This document shows, in pieces, positions 33,662-45,596 of a stretch of DNA of 64,000 nt. The position numbers and the translations under genes are program-made. Each line of letters starts with the position of its first letter. The first letter of the stretch is position 1. The stretch comes from Isoetes taiwanensis. Taxonomy: Eukaryota; Streptophyta; Lycopodiopsida; Isoetales; Isoetaceae. The stretch covers positions 207,001 through 271,000 of the forward strand of contig JAJEKV010000192.1 in assembly GCA_021234155.1 (NCBI GenBank), given 5' to 3'. The notes under the pieces are model-generated. The model did no database searches. It was not told the origin of the DNA and saw only the letters and a list, made by a program, of their open reading frames with translations.

Positions 33662-34120
33662 AAACTGATTTGCATATCATACTTGTATATAAGATTTACC
33701 TCTGTGGTATTGTTGATTACTGTACTGATTAATCTTTTGAATACTGATGACACATACGATCTTAATGTATTTGCCCCTTTTGTATATCTTACTTGTAAAA
33801 GCAAATAAGCCTTGTGAAATGCCATTTGCAATATGAATATATTACAACAGATCCTTGGCACGCTATTTGTTTGCTTTTTCCGTGTATTGTCCTTATGATT
33901 CACTTCAAATGCAAATGACTTTATTGCTTTTTTTCCACAATTTTTTCTTCAAATGGCGCCAACCGGGTTGTTTTACTACGATTTCCGCCCCATTTAAATG
34001 TCAAATAGAGCGGTTTTCAGGCTAATACTTGTGCATTTTTAAGTAAATAGCGCAGATTTGATTGCTGAATGTGTGAAAAAACAACGAACAATTTCATTTC
34101 GAGCGAAAATGGAATCACGA
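33662..34120. other. Gene B 3' region and Element X right subterminal region
   Basis: AT-rich 3' flank without genes. Between 33945 and 34065 single arms of the AAATGGCGC and AAATAGCGC motifs recur, as subterminal repeats would, ahead of the terminal inverted repeat. Confidence 0.5.
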
Positions 34121-34146
34121 AATTTCCAACTTTAATGAAACTCTGC
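34120..34146. repeat. Element X right terminal inverted repeat
   Basis: AAATTTCCAACTTTAATGAA followed by ACTCTGC. Its complement GCAGAGTTTCATTAAAGTT opens the element at 55451. The flanking TTAGTTGG on this side corresponds to TTAGTTTA on the left side (55443-55450), consistent with a 6-8-bp target duplication within a foldback element that reads TTAGTTAG in its intact copy (1454-1461). Confidence 0.75.
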
Positions 34147-34195
34147 TTAGTTGGCATGTTTTGAAGGCCCTTTTTTAATCTCAAAAAAACCCTAA
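34147..34195. mobile_element. Foldback element right-end remnant
   Basis: TTAGTTGGCATGTTTTGAAG followed by GCCC..AATCTCAAAAAAACCC and TAATG, matching 1454-1504 of the intact foldback element. LINE-plus resumes immediately after it. Confidence 0.8.
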
Positions 34196-34618
34196 TGCTA
34201 TATGACATCTGTCTTACTGGCTCCTCAATGTAAGATGAATGAGATCGTGTGTATTGTCAGGAATTTCATCCGGGTGGTACCTCCTCGGGCCGGGTGCCCG
34301 ATTTTTGCCATCCATTGTGCAGCAACCACATGCTCATGTGCCTATTTGGATATGTGATGCATGTGTTAAGCCAGAAAAGTTTGTTTCTTCCACATATAGG
34401 CTGCTTTTAGATTGTGAGCCTCTTCCCCCATCCCAGCATTGGCATGTTTAGGTTCCTCAACCACAGTGGAAAAGTGTTTGGATGTGGACATGGGATAAAT
34501 TTCTCCACCCTAAAGTGTCAGCGCTGCGATGGCAAATTCTCCATAGATGTGTTCGAGTTAATGTCTTGGTTCACAAGATGAACCCTAGAGTCTCAGATCG
34601 TTGCCCTCTCTGTGGCCA
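34196..34618 (+). pseudogene. LINE-plus 3' fragment, copy 3
   Basis: Resumes at the exact LINE-plus position (CTATATG.CATCTGTCTTAC) where copy 2 is interrupted at 54958, and runs to the same CACTA junction as copy 1 (24504). It contains the C-terminal FIWGG..G region and DRCPLCGQ at 34600-34620. Non-functional. Confidence 0.8.
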
Positions 34619-35142
34619 ATAGCGCTCTGCTGACAATAGCGGGGCGCGGACGATGCCGGCCACGCTGGCAAAATAGCTGCCACGTCAGATATTCTAAGCG
34701 TCGTTTAACGACGTCATGTCGACGTTGCAGGCCACTTTGGTGTGCCAGCCTGGCATGTCGTCAAACCCGCGAAGGCTGGCCGACCGTCACGCCGATTTTT
34801 AGTCGTCGTTCAACGACGTCATGTCGACGTGGCAGAACACGGTGGCGTGCCAGCCTGGCATGTCAGCAAGCCACGCAGCCGGATGTGCCATGCCAGATCC
34901 ACGAGACGACGTTAAACGACATTTTGTGCACGTGGCACGACACACACGCTTGCCAGCATGGCGCCAGCACCATGCCACGCAGGCATGGTGGACACGTCAG
35001 CTCTGTGTGGCGTCGTTGAACGATGTCGTGATGCCGTTGAATGACGTCACCGTCGTCAAACGACGTTGTCGTCGTTCCTCGACGATTTGACGTCGTTCAA
35101 CGACCTGTAGACGTCGTTGAAGGTCGACTATCCCTTGTAGTG
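34619..35142. mobile_element. CACTA right-end remnant, copy 3
   Basis: Best-preserved copy of the CGTCGTTTAACGACG subterminal array, ending GACTATCCCTTGTAGTG. It keeps CCAGCCTGGCATG where the other copies read CCCCGGCATG or CGGCGGCATG. Confidence 0.75.
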
Positions 35143-36681
35143 CCCGCCCCGAAGGGTTTTTGGGGGAAAAACCTTAGTAGCAATAAGGATGCTGACATAC
35201 TACACAGTTATATACATAATCACAAGTATACCGAGGTTAATGTCTGACGGGGGCATAACCGAAGTCCGCGATCCATTACCTCCCCGAGGTACGATCCCAA
35301 CAAGCCTACTGAGGGCCGTGCTCGGTAGCTCATGCAAGGCCTGATGGGGCACAACTAACCGAAAGCATACCGAGCCCGGATATGCCGGGTACGTCGGACA
35401 GCCACGAGGGCGTGACTTTCATCCTCAATGGCTTTGTTGACAAAGACCGACAGACTCATCCTCACGCTGCTCCCGAATCCATCTCCCTGTCTCAATGCGG
35501 AAGTGGTGTGCACCTGTGCGAATGGAAGCAATCACTCTGCGCTTTTTCATGGGTAGATGGGTGCGCATGTAGTGGTGTGGGCCCCTCGTGAGCATGGGAT
35601 TAACCTGCTGTCGATAATTTGCCACCTTGACATGTGAGAGGGCCTCTGCATCCCAAAGCTTGGCCATGAAGCAAGCATCCAAAATGCATCGCTTCAAGGC
35701 GTAGCGTTCCTTCCGGTGTATGCACCGGTCCACATCGTGTGCTGCACATTCCATAGCGAGAACCACCGGGCTTGCTTGTCTTTCCAAAGAGGCTTTGAGT
35801 CGCCATGCCCATCGCCATCGCCAAAGCAAGGTTGGGCAGCCGGGCTTCATCCATAGCCACCACCTTCTTGAAGTAAATAATGTGACGTTCCAGTATGGCC
35901 CGGGGTAATAGAAGGAAGCCTGCCTCCGGAGCAAGATCCGATATGGGACCGTGGACTTCACTCCCGTGCCTCGCCAAGAAGGCCTTACATACTGCTCTAG
36001 ATCGCTTCCAAGTGGTGAGGGATATCACCGGCCCCCCACACTTCTGCCCCATAGAGGAGGACCAGTTCAACCAAGGCCACGAACAAGTGTGCTGGTGACC
36101 CCATGCATCTGACTACGCCTTGTATTGTTGTTTTGCATTGCATCTGGGGCTTTCCGACTGCGGTGACCCGTAACGATGGATGCATCCCAAAGTGTGGTAG
36201 TAGAAAACTCAATGCCCAAATACTTATAAGATCGAGCCACCTCCACTACACCCTACAGTAAGTGAATGAGGGAAGGCGTGGGTGCGGGATGATGGGACCA
36301 GCAAACACCCTTGTCTTGTCCAAGTTAACTCTCATGTCGTCGTGAATTGGCGCGAAAGTGTCCAAAGCATCCGTGGCGTTGCATGTCCTCCTGAGTATAT
36401 CGAAGCGGGTCAACATCATCGGCATATATGAGTTGCGGATTATGTGGTGCATCAACTGAAGCCTCCCCTCTCGTTTCGCTAGCCATTCTTCTAGCCGGGT
36501 CAATGTACAAGCCGAAGAGTCGGGGATAGAGGGCAGCCCTGGCGCACCCCAATGCTACTAAGAACGGGCTCCCTCGACAGTGTGAAACGACCGGAGCAAG
36601 CCTCGTATAGTCTGTATATAGCATTCTGCAAGTCGACGGGGGTCCCTAGCTGTCTCAATCTGTCCCACAACTTATCCCGAG
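35143..36681 (-). pseudogene. LINE-minus copy 3, ORF2 C-terminal half and 3' region
   Basis: On the minus strand, from 36681 downward: LWDRLRQLGTPVDLQNAIYR, ACSGRFTLSREPVLSS, IGVRQGCPLSP, a decayed QLIYADDVD active site (about 36420), MRVNLDKTRV, then the C-terminal region to about 35430 and a 3' untranslated part abutting the CACTA end. It is cut at 36681 by CACTA-2 and resumes at 45597. Frames are broken repeatedly. Confidence 0.8.
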
Positions 36682-36951
36682 CACAAGGCCCCCAAAAAGT
36701 AACTCGCATTCATAATCATGATGGAAACCAGTATAGTGGTGGTTTTTAATACATGCAACTCGTAATTTCAATGAAAACTAGATGGCTTTTATGGTTTTGT
36801 AATATCACTACTAGCTTGATCATAGTTTTTATGCTAATTCTATGTCTTACACTAGTTTCGTAAAATTATTGCTAGTTTAGGAGGTGATTTTTGAGCCTAC
36901 ATTGTCAATATTATAATCTATGATGATTTTACATACTGGTTAACATGATCA

Positions 36952-37272
36952 GGGTAAAAGCATATTAGGGTGTACCACTTTTGGAACCTGCAAAAGTACA
37001 TACACTAGGTACTTCAGAACTGGGTACTTTCTCATTTTTATTTTCATTAAAACTAGTACAAATATCCAAAATAAAAGTCGAGGACGCATTAATATTCAAA
37101 GTTAAGATAAAGATAATGCTACCGGAGACCAAAATATATATAAAAGTTCTAGAATGTACCTTTTATTGAGATATTACACAGGTACCCAGTACCCAGTCCT
37201 GGGTACCTTTTTAGGTACTTTTTTGGTCACTAAATAATACTTTTTAAGGGACACCCTAACATGCTTTTACCC
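36952..37272. mobile_element. 321-bp MITE inside CACTA-2
   Basis: Inverted ends GGGTAAAAGCATATTAGGGT and, on the other strand of the right end, GGGTAAAAGCATGTTAGGGT. ATCA lies on each side (36948-36951 and 37273-37276). The interior contains several GTACTT / GGTACCCAGTACCCAGT palindromic motifs and no coding sequence. Confidence 0.8.
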
Positions 37273-37276
37273 ATCA

Positions 37277-37918
37277 GATACATGGTTTTAACTTAGTTTC
37301 AATCCTCCCAAGCTTTTTTTATTAGTTCAAGAACCATGTTTAATTTTGGAAGTGTGTTATATGTTTTTGGCACATGCTTATTTACTATGCATGTTAGCAG
37401 GCTATTATGTTGGTTTATGATGTTTTTTTATACAGTTGTTTCAATCCTTAAAATCACTACGGACTTTGAGCATAATTTCTTATATTAATTAGTAATTCCA
37501 ACGATTATATCTATTTTTGCACTCCTTTTAGAGCATGATCCTTATTCGTAAAACTTATGTTATGTACATCGAGTTGTCTATTGGTTGCATGGTGTGGTCT
37601 ATGTTTTCTAACATTATATGTAGCATAGTTTTATGTTGGGCCAAGTGTATATTTGTACTTATAGTTGCCAATGCATTCTTTGTGGTATAGAATTTAGTAT
37701 CCATAGAGTGCACATTTTGTATGAAAGAGGATTTTGGATTATTTTAAGTGTTTATCATGCATGATTTAGAGGTTCCCTTGCATATTTGGAGTGATGAGGA
37801 GCTCTAGATATGGTGTAGATAATAACCCTTTTGCTACCAACAATGTATCTTTCTAGTGAAAGTTGAGGTCATAACTAGCTTGTGACAGGGATATCTAGTG
37901 TCCTAATGCAAAACTCTA
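37277..37918. other. CACTA-2 interior, nothing recognised
   Basis: AT-rich, non-repetitive sequence with stops in every frame. Confidence 0.4.
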
Positions 37919-40110
37919 GGGAGGGCTGCCAAAACGCAGTTTTGACTTCGTATATGAGTTCAAAGCATCCAGTTTACTCTTAGACCCATCCTTAGGACCA
38001 ACAGAGCCAAACTTGACTCGCCATGGGCAATTACTAGTGGACCTTTCGCTCAACATGCTCGTCCCTGCCTACTAGTCTAATAAACATAGCATGCAAGTTT
38101 GGAACTGGTGCCTGGGAGGGGTTTTATTGTTCTCCCTTCCTTCGAACCTTCGAGGAAACCTGCACAGAAGCTCTCAGCCACTTCAAAGGCAGGGAGGGCT
38201 GCCAAAACACAAACCCTACAGATTTTGTAGGGTTTAAGTATCCGAGTACTAAAGATGCTCCATCTGCTAATCCCACCGTTCAAATGGTAGCTCATGTCCT
38301 AAGAAACATCTTCGAAAATAAAAAGTGGCCATCCCCCGCACGAATGTGACAAGCCCCAAATTTTCCCCTTTCCGACATAGGCGCACGACGGGAAATGAAG
38401 TGTCACCCCAGTTCGGCTGTTCTGATAAGCTTGAAATGCAGTTTTGACTTCGTATATGAGTTCAAAGCATCCAATTTACTCTTAGACCCATCAGTACGAC
38501 CAACAGAGCCAAACTCGACTCGCCATGGGAAATTACTAGTGGACCTTTCGCTCAACATGCTCGTCCCTGCCTACTAGTCTAATAAACATAGCATGCAAGT
38601 TTGGAACTGGTGCCTGGGAGGGGTTTTATTGTTCTCCCTTCCTTCGAACCCTCGAGGAAACCCTGCACGCAAGCTCTCAGCCACTTCAAAGGCAGGGAGG
38701 GCTGCCAAAATGCAAACCCTACAGATTTTGTAAGGTTTAAGTATCCGGGTACCAAAGATGCTCCATCTGCTAATCCCACCGTTCAAATGGTAGCTCATAT
38801 TCTAAGAAACGTATTCGAAAAGAAAAAATGGCCATCCCCCGCACGGATGTGACAAGCCCCAAATTTTCCCCTTTCCGACGTAGGCGCGCGACGGGAAAAT
38901 GAAGTGTCACCCCGGTTAAATTGTTCGATAAGCTTGAAATGCAGTTTTGACTTCGTATATGAGTTCAAAGCATCCAGTTTACTCTTAGACCCATCAGTAG
39001 GACCAACAGAGCTAAACTCGACTCGCCATGGGCAATTACTAGTGGAACTTTCGCTCAACATGCTCGTGCCTGCCTACTAGTCTAATATGCAAGTTTGGAA
39101 CTGGTGCACGAGGGGGTTTTATCGTTCTCCCTTCCTTCAACCCTCGAGGAAAACCCCGCATAAGCTCTCACCCACTTCAAAGGCAGGGAGGCCTGCCAAA
39201 ACGCAAACCCTACAGATTTTGTAGGGTTTAAGTATCCGGGTACGAAAGATGCTCCATCTGCTAATCCCACTGTTCAAATGGTAGTTCATGTCCTAAGAAA
39301 CGTATTCGAAAAGAAAAAATGGCCATCCCTCTCACGGATGTGACAAGCCCCAAATTTTCCCCTTTCCGACGTAGGCGCGCGACGGGGAAATGAAGTGTCA
39401 CCCCAGTTCGGCTGTTCCGATAAGCTTGAAATGCAGTTTTGACTTCGTATATGAGTTTAAAGCATCCAGTTTGCTTTTAGACCCATCAGTACGATCAACA
39501 GAGCCAAACTCGACTCGCCATGGGCAATTACTAGTGGACCTTTCGCTCAACATGCTCGTCCCTGCCTACTAGTCTAATAATCATAGCATGCAAGTTTGGA
39601 ACTGGTGCCTGGGAGGGGTTTTATTGTTCTCCCTTCCTTCGAACCCTCCCTTCCTTCGAACCCTCGAGGAAACCCTGCACGCACGCTCTCAGCCACTTCA
39701 AAGGCAGGGAGGGCTGCCAAAACGCAAACCCTACAGATTTTGTAGGGTTTAAGTATCCGGGTACCAAAGATGCTCCATCTACTAATCCCACCGTTCAAAT
39801 GGTAGCTCATGTCCTAAGAAACGTATTCGAAAAGAAAAAAATGGCCATCCCCCGCACGGATGTGACAAGCCCCAAATTTTCCCCTTTCCGACGTAGGCAC
39901 GCGACGGGGAAATGAAGTGTCACCCCAGTTCGGCTGTTCCGATAAGCTTGAAATGCAGTTTTGACTTCGTATATGAGTTCAAAGCATCCAGTTTACTCTT
40001 AGACCACAGGACCAACAGAGCCAAACTCGACTCGCCATGGGCAATTACTAGTGGACCTTTCGCTCAACATGCTCGTCCCTGCCTACTAGTCTAATAAACA
40101 TAGCATGCAA
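37919..40110. repeat. Tandem array of ~500-bp units in CACTA-2
   Basis: The anchor GCAGTTTTGACTTCGTATAT occurs at 37936, 38438, 38941, 39433 and 39955, giving periods of 502, 503, 492 and 522 bp. Shared segments include CTCGACTCGCCATGGGCAAT, CTGCCTACTAGTCTAATA, CAGCCACTTCAAAGGCAGGG, CTACAGATTTTGTA and GACAAGCCCCAAATTTTCCC. The first and last units are partial. The small open frames in each unit (60-88 codons) are not conserved consistently between units, so I read the array as non-coding. One unit has an extra CCCTTCCTTCGAA duplication (39640-39660). Confidence 0.9.
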
Positions 40111-41000
40111 CTAGTGGTTACATTTATGATAACGTAAGCTCTAAACCAATAAACATGTGAACATGTAAATCCTATCTAACGAATATGACATCCTTATGAA
40201 TAGGGGCGAGGTTATAGAAGTAACCTTATCCATATTTTTTGGCATGGATGTCTACATAGAACTGTTTCTGGAGAATGCTCCTCTAAATAAAATGCAAACC
40301 TTTTGAGTTATGATGGTCTTGTTGTGCATCAGGTCTTGTGCTTTAGGTGTAAGCATTCACATTGGTCACATATTTTAATAACAGATGAACAAGGCCGCTT
40401 CAAAGCCTAAACGCCAAAATAGAGCAAGAATTTGCAAAGGCACAATTTTAATATTCTCTCTCTATTTGAGTTTCTCTGTAACTCCATCTCTATGTATACA
40501 TAGCACGTTACCAACCCATGTGAGTTCAAAATGGTCGTGTCTTATTTCTAGACCGTATAGTTAATCTTAGGCAATTTAGGTGGTCCTATCTGCTTCTAAA
40601 ATTATAAGTTTTGATAAGGTGATAATCATTAGTTATGCTTTAGATAATATCCTATGCCTTAAACACATTTCTTAACATAGAGCCTCATATTTCAAAGTTA
40701 CCACAACACCAACATTCAAAATTCATATCTTAATATTGTACTGCAAGAAATCTGGAGACGTGTAAAAAAAATTGGCAAACCTACTAGTTTTTTTGTTAAC
40801 TCTCTAAACCTAATTATAGGAAGTCAATTTTAAATTGCAGTAAAGACATGATTCAGTTTGGCTTTAATATACCTGAATGAGCTACTGAGGAAATTAGCAG
40901 CAGCAATGGCCAACCATTTAAAAACAGAATCGGACATGGTCATAAACCCCATAAACCCAGTGTTTTACAAGACACGTCAACGTGCCACGTTAGCTCCAAA
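40111..41000. other. CACTA-2 interior, nothing recognised
   Basis: AT-rich sequence with no open frame above 60 codons and no repeats. Confidence 0.4.
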
Positions 41001-41029
41001 AAAATATACTTTTGCCACACCGGGAATGT

Positions 41030-44000
41030 AGGTGCGGGGTAACGATGGAGTGGCGATGGCGCTGCAAGGTTCCGTTTATCTCTAAATAAGCCTCCCTCTT
41101 CCTCAAGGAAGCTTCCATATACAAATGCATGCGTATTTCTTCCGCCCGTCAATTTCTCGATCCATTGGCAATGCCGGTGTGTTCGATTCTGGGTAGGTCT
41201 TTGCTTGCCCTAGTTATCCTTTCTGCTTAACCCGATAAAGAGCCTTTGTTATCTGCTTTACTCTATTTCCTTGTTTTGAATCCCTCAAATTCGTGGTGCA
41301 TTTCAAGTTCTTCTTTGTTTGCATGCTTTCTAGAACCAAAGTGCCATATTTGCTTGATTTTGTGTTACATATGATGCTTCCGGTGATAGCACATGTGATT
41401 TCTTTGGCATTCATCTCATATATTCTCGGCTTTGTTTGCTAGGAAAATATCGTACTTGTTAGCTAAGAAATTAAAACGAAAGTGTTTCTATGGGCGTGTT
41501 TTTTGGACTTAGGATGATTTGCTTCTCCTTACTTTTTGTTGTTAATTGCGGATGTTTTAATGCTACTAGAGGCACGTGTGGACCTCTCTTGTTATTTTGG
41601 CGCTTGTGGGCCCAAAGCTTTCTGCATATGGAAGAAAACACCCTTTTGTATGGCTCACCAAGTGGGCTCAATAAAGAGTGTTCGGTTGAGTTCTTAAAAT
41701 GGTCAGTGAGCAATATCTATGCTTAATTGTTTGGTCTATTTTGTTGTGAATTTTGTCTACTTATTTGTGAAACCTCATGGTAGCAAAAGGAAAGGAGAAA
41801 TGAAATTATATAATCTAGAACGTAATCCTTTGTTTTCGTCTTGAATACATTCTCAATAGCGATTAGTAGGAACTTGAGCCGGATTCATGGACTCATGAGA
41901 ATTAGTTGAAGCCGGAGAAGCTCGGATGGGCAAGGAAATTGTATAACCAGAAATAATGCTTATGGCCTTTCGATGCTTGTGAGAACATAAACGATCTCAA
42001 TTCTACCGGTGAGTTTGATTTTTTATGACTCTTATAGATCTCTGCTTGATTCTTTGTATTGGTGATCATCTCATTAGTTTATTGCAATATCATGGGCATT
42101 GCAATCATTTATGTTCTTTCCCTGCTTCGTGCATTAGTTGGATCTGTATTTTTATTACTTGGATCTGTGCATGTTTGCATTGCTTTTAAAACTTGCTATT
42201 CTAGTTCATTTTATGGCCACGCCCTCACTTGATCTGCCGGTCGCAAGAAAGGACTTTGCATCCGTTATATAACAAATTGGTGCATTGTAATCTCTAAACA
42301 TCACCTACATCCTTTGCGGCTAATGCATAGAACACGTTCGCATGACTTTTCGGATGCCATTTATGATCTATAGCATGAGAAACGCACCATGATTGTCATA
42401 ATACGCTTAGTACGTCCCTAGCCCCTAAATCTTCATATAAATGAGCTAGCCAAAGCATTTCTTAGACTGTTGTGCTCAAAGCTTTAAGTTCGGCTTCCCC
42501 ATGGTGCTTAGACCGCAAGTTGTTTGTTTCTTGGACACATGCACACAGAGGCATTTTGATCATTTAATAAAATACAATGATATTAAGACAATACAGTTTT
42601 TCCTTCTTTTTTATTGCAAGATTTTTTCATAAATCAAACATAGGTCGCACAACGAGGAATATATAATGGAAGACATGGTTAGGATGGAAAAGCACAAGCA
42701 ATCTTCCTTATTGGAAGAGACTGTCACAAAAGATTGCATACCAGGTCCACGAAGAAGAAACTTCCCAACAACTTTACGGACCATGGGCTTGAAATGCATG
42801 CATATTATGCAATCTTTGCCCGCAACAACTTATAGCAAGAAAAAGCGGTGATACGTGCTAGCCCAACCCTACTTTGTTCGGATCGACCTTACCAATCTGC
42901 AAAAATGCATTATAGATCTTGATCTAAGGTAGGACATTCCTTTATCAGTCCTAGATATTAATTCCTAACTTTCCTTTTGTTTTTTTTTTTTTTTTTGCCC
43001 TTTACCTTAAATAGGCGCTTGGCATCCCCGTGGAATATCCTCCTCTGGTTTTCCTCTCTGTTGGTAGATCTTGGTAGATCACGTGAGCTCCCTTCTCGTG
43101 GCGACTTCAAATGTATTGGATTCCATCGTTTAATTCAGGTATTTGTTTTTCTTTCTGTTAATTTACTGCTTGATGTCAAGGATTTGGCTTTTCGGTTTTA
43201 GGATCTACTTTCCTTAGTATTAGCGCATGTCCATCACAAAACAGTCTTTTTTCTCTTGATTATCATTTGGAAGCCAAGAAAGCGAGGTCTTTAACCATCA
43301 ACCTCTTAGACCTATTTTGCCGGGTCAAAATCGATTTCCCTAAACTTGTTATATTCGAGGCATTCGATTTGGCACATAAAGGTAGAAATTGGGTCTTTTA
43401 TAGAATAATAGCGGGCTGATTAGATATGAATTAGAACCTTCGAGATCAAATTGGGGCTTTTCTCGAATCGAGTATGTCGATTGGAATTTTCTACAAGTGG
43501 ATTGGCGGTGGTTATATTGGTACTAAAAACTCCAAAAGATGGTTTTGGAAGGGCAAATCTTTGGAAACAACATAATAGGATCTGTTAAAGCAACATATAG
43601 AAAAAAAAGCAAGTAAAAGTTCGAGGCCGCAGTCCTACCTTGAGCATCACATGTATCACATGTATATAGGCAAAAGCTGATAAAACAAGAGGTGTGGCCT
43701 CACAAAGTCAACATGTAGGAAACTAAGAAAGCCCAATCTTTGGAGCAGTTCAAGATCAAAAGGCGGAACCTAGCTGATATATGGCTTGCAAATGTCATTG
43801 TATGAGGACATGGAATCGAGTAATGTCACTCAACGTGTGAAAGCATGGAACACGTATAACGTTTTATTGTTTTCTCTTTTATTCTTTCATTTCGTTTCTT
43901 GTACTACATGTCCTAAGATGGTCCAAACCTTTGATTTGCCGATGTATAGTGTCATAGAAACTTGAGATCTGCAATGGATGCCAATAAATCTTTCTTTTAA

Positions 44001-44560
44001 TGTTTGATCTGTTTTTTTTTGCAGACTAGAAGTTTGCGTGTTTATTTATGAAGTCTGGTGGCATTGTTCTATAGAAGGGACTTGGGTCCTCTAATTTGGC
44101 CAAGATGGCAACTGGGGCATGTTTGTGAATTCATGTTTCACTGGCTCGACGAAGGATGCTTTTCATTTCCAAGATCCATCAAAGCTTAGGACTAAATATG
44201 CCAAAGATCTACTTTCGGGTAAATGATATGCAATGCTGCTTAAGCTTTACAGGTTAAGCTTGTAACCCTTAAGCTTGACGAGGTTATTATTCAAGAGATT
44301 ACGGAACATTAGAGCAGGTTTAAGGACCTCACTACTAGGCTAAAAGACAATTGAAGAATTTATCAATGAAATTAGCAATATTGCACCCGCATTTGCAAGA
44401 GAAATGGCTGGGGAATATCTCTCTAATATTGCGGTATTTATATGTAAATGTTTATCTCAATTCAAGGCATTTTCCTTTGTGGTATCTTAATTGCACTGTT
44501 CATCGAGAGAGATATGTTCCATTCCTCGAAAAACTTATTAGAAGGATATATGCGGAATAG
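41030..44560 (+). other. Possible decayed transcription unit inside CACTA-2
   Basis: A GC-richer, promoter-like stretch (41030-41200) with TCTCTAAATAAGCC and a C/T-rich leader is followed by exon-like islands. These include an open frame at 41490-41726; one at 42666-42851 beginning MEDMVRMEKHKQSSLLEETV; an island at about 43010-43137 ending CAG/GTATTT; and an acceptor-like T-tract plus GCAG at 44011-44025. No domain is recognisable. It may be a captured host gene or the remains of the element's own gene. Confidence 0.25.
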
Positions 44561-45580
44561 CAGAATGCACAGATGGGGAATAATTGTCCAAACGATGTTT
44601 TATTCTGCTCTTATATTTTAGGTGCTCGTTGTAGCTGCCATGTGACAGAGCCGATGAAGGAGAATGATAATGAGAGCCGATAAAGGAGAATGATAATGTG
44701 TTTACTCCAAGCAGGAGGGTATTGTTGTGGAATAAATCTATACATAATGTTCATTCATAAAAAACTGACAACTCAAGTATACCATTTCCAGATTATGGAA
44801 AGAGGTGTATGTCTGATATTATTGTACTTTTATATCAAAATTCAATGGAAAAAAAAAATTGAGCATCTTGGCCTTCTGTAGTCTTTGCTTTTGTAATCAA
44901 AATACCGAAAATACTGATAATAAGCAAATTTGGATAAACCATATGCTGAAATAATACTAATTAATTAGGAGACATCACAATTTAGAATCATGTAAAAAAA
45001 ATCATGAACCCTCAAATTTTATTACGCTAATACATGAAGGTTGAATACTATGGTCTTTTATCGTATTACCAAATATGCCACATGAAGCACAGCAAGGTTG
45101 ATATCATGAAAAAAAAACACACTAGTTTTTGACATTATCGTGGAAGAAAAATCATACTGGTATATCTAAACCAAGCATAGTTTTATTGATAATTAGTCAC
45201 TATAAAATACCATAATAATTATACACTAAAATAACAAAGATGATTAATCGCTGTAAAATATCATACTAAATATGCACATAAAATTACAATGTCAATAAAC
45301 CAAGGATAATAGATGTGATAAAATATCATTCCGATAAACGTGATAAATTAAGCAGTAGCACATATCATATATTCAAGTTGTCATAAAAACTAGCTATAAA
45401 TTATCATCTTTCAATACCATATGAAGAAACACTATTCGTATGTCATGTTACTAAACTGCATTGATGAACTATATGGTATAACTAGACATGATTTGTAAAC
45501 TTTTTGGCCCACATACCGGTATTGATTTTAGGAGTTGGTTTTTACTAGGAAATCATTAGAAAAAGATCATACTAATTCAA
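44561..45580. other. CACTA-2 right subterminal region
   Basis: Very AT-rich, with loosely repeated AAAATA(C/T)CAT.. and ATAAAATATCAT motifs between 45180 and 45360. No gene. Confidence 0.4.
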
Positions 45581-45596
45581 TTTTGGGGGCCTTGTG

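Larger units (their letters stand above)
25319..34146. mobile_element. Element X copy 1 (large DNA transposon, left end missing)
   Basis: The right end is present: AATTTCCAACTTTAATGAAA followed by CTCTGC at 34146, the inverted complement of the left end of copy 2 (GCAGAGTTTCATTAAAGTT at 55451). The left part, including the 3' end of gene A, is lost at a rearranged junction near 25320. It contains gene A (minus), a shared 5' region and gene B (plus). The right end lies inside a foldback element that is itself inside LINE-plus, the same nested site as the left end of copy 2. The copies therefore belong to a duplicated locus rather than two independent insertions. Confidence 0.75.
36682..45596. 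mobile_element. CACTA-2, 8.9-kb CACTA-like element
   Basis: Perfect 16-bp terminal inverted repeats CACAAGGCCCCCAAAA at 36682-36697, with the complement at 45581-45596. A 3-bp GAG lies on each side (36679-36681 and 45597-45599). Joining the flanks reproduces the uninterrupted LINE-minus sequence (CTTATCCCGAGGCACCG, as at about 13034-13050). TIR sequence and 3-bp duplication fit the CACTA superfamily. I see no transposase. It contains a 321-bp MITE, a ~500-bp tandem array and a possible decayed transcription unit. Confidence 0.85.

Noticed and set aside
37919-40110. Tandem array considered as CRISPR or a repeated gene family
   Set aside because: Units are ~500 bp, contiguous and without spacers, and the small frames are not consistently preserved. 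It is a tandem repeat inside a transposon in plant DNA.
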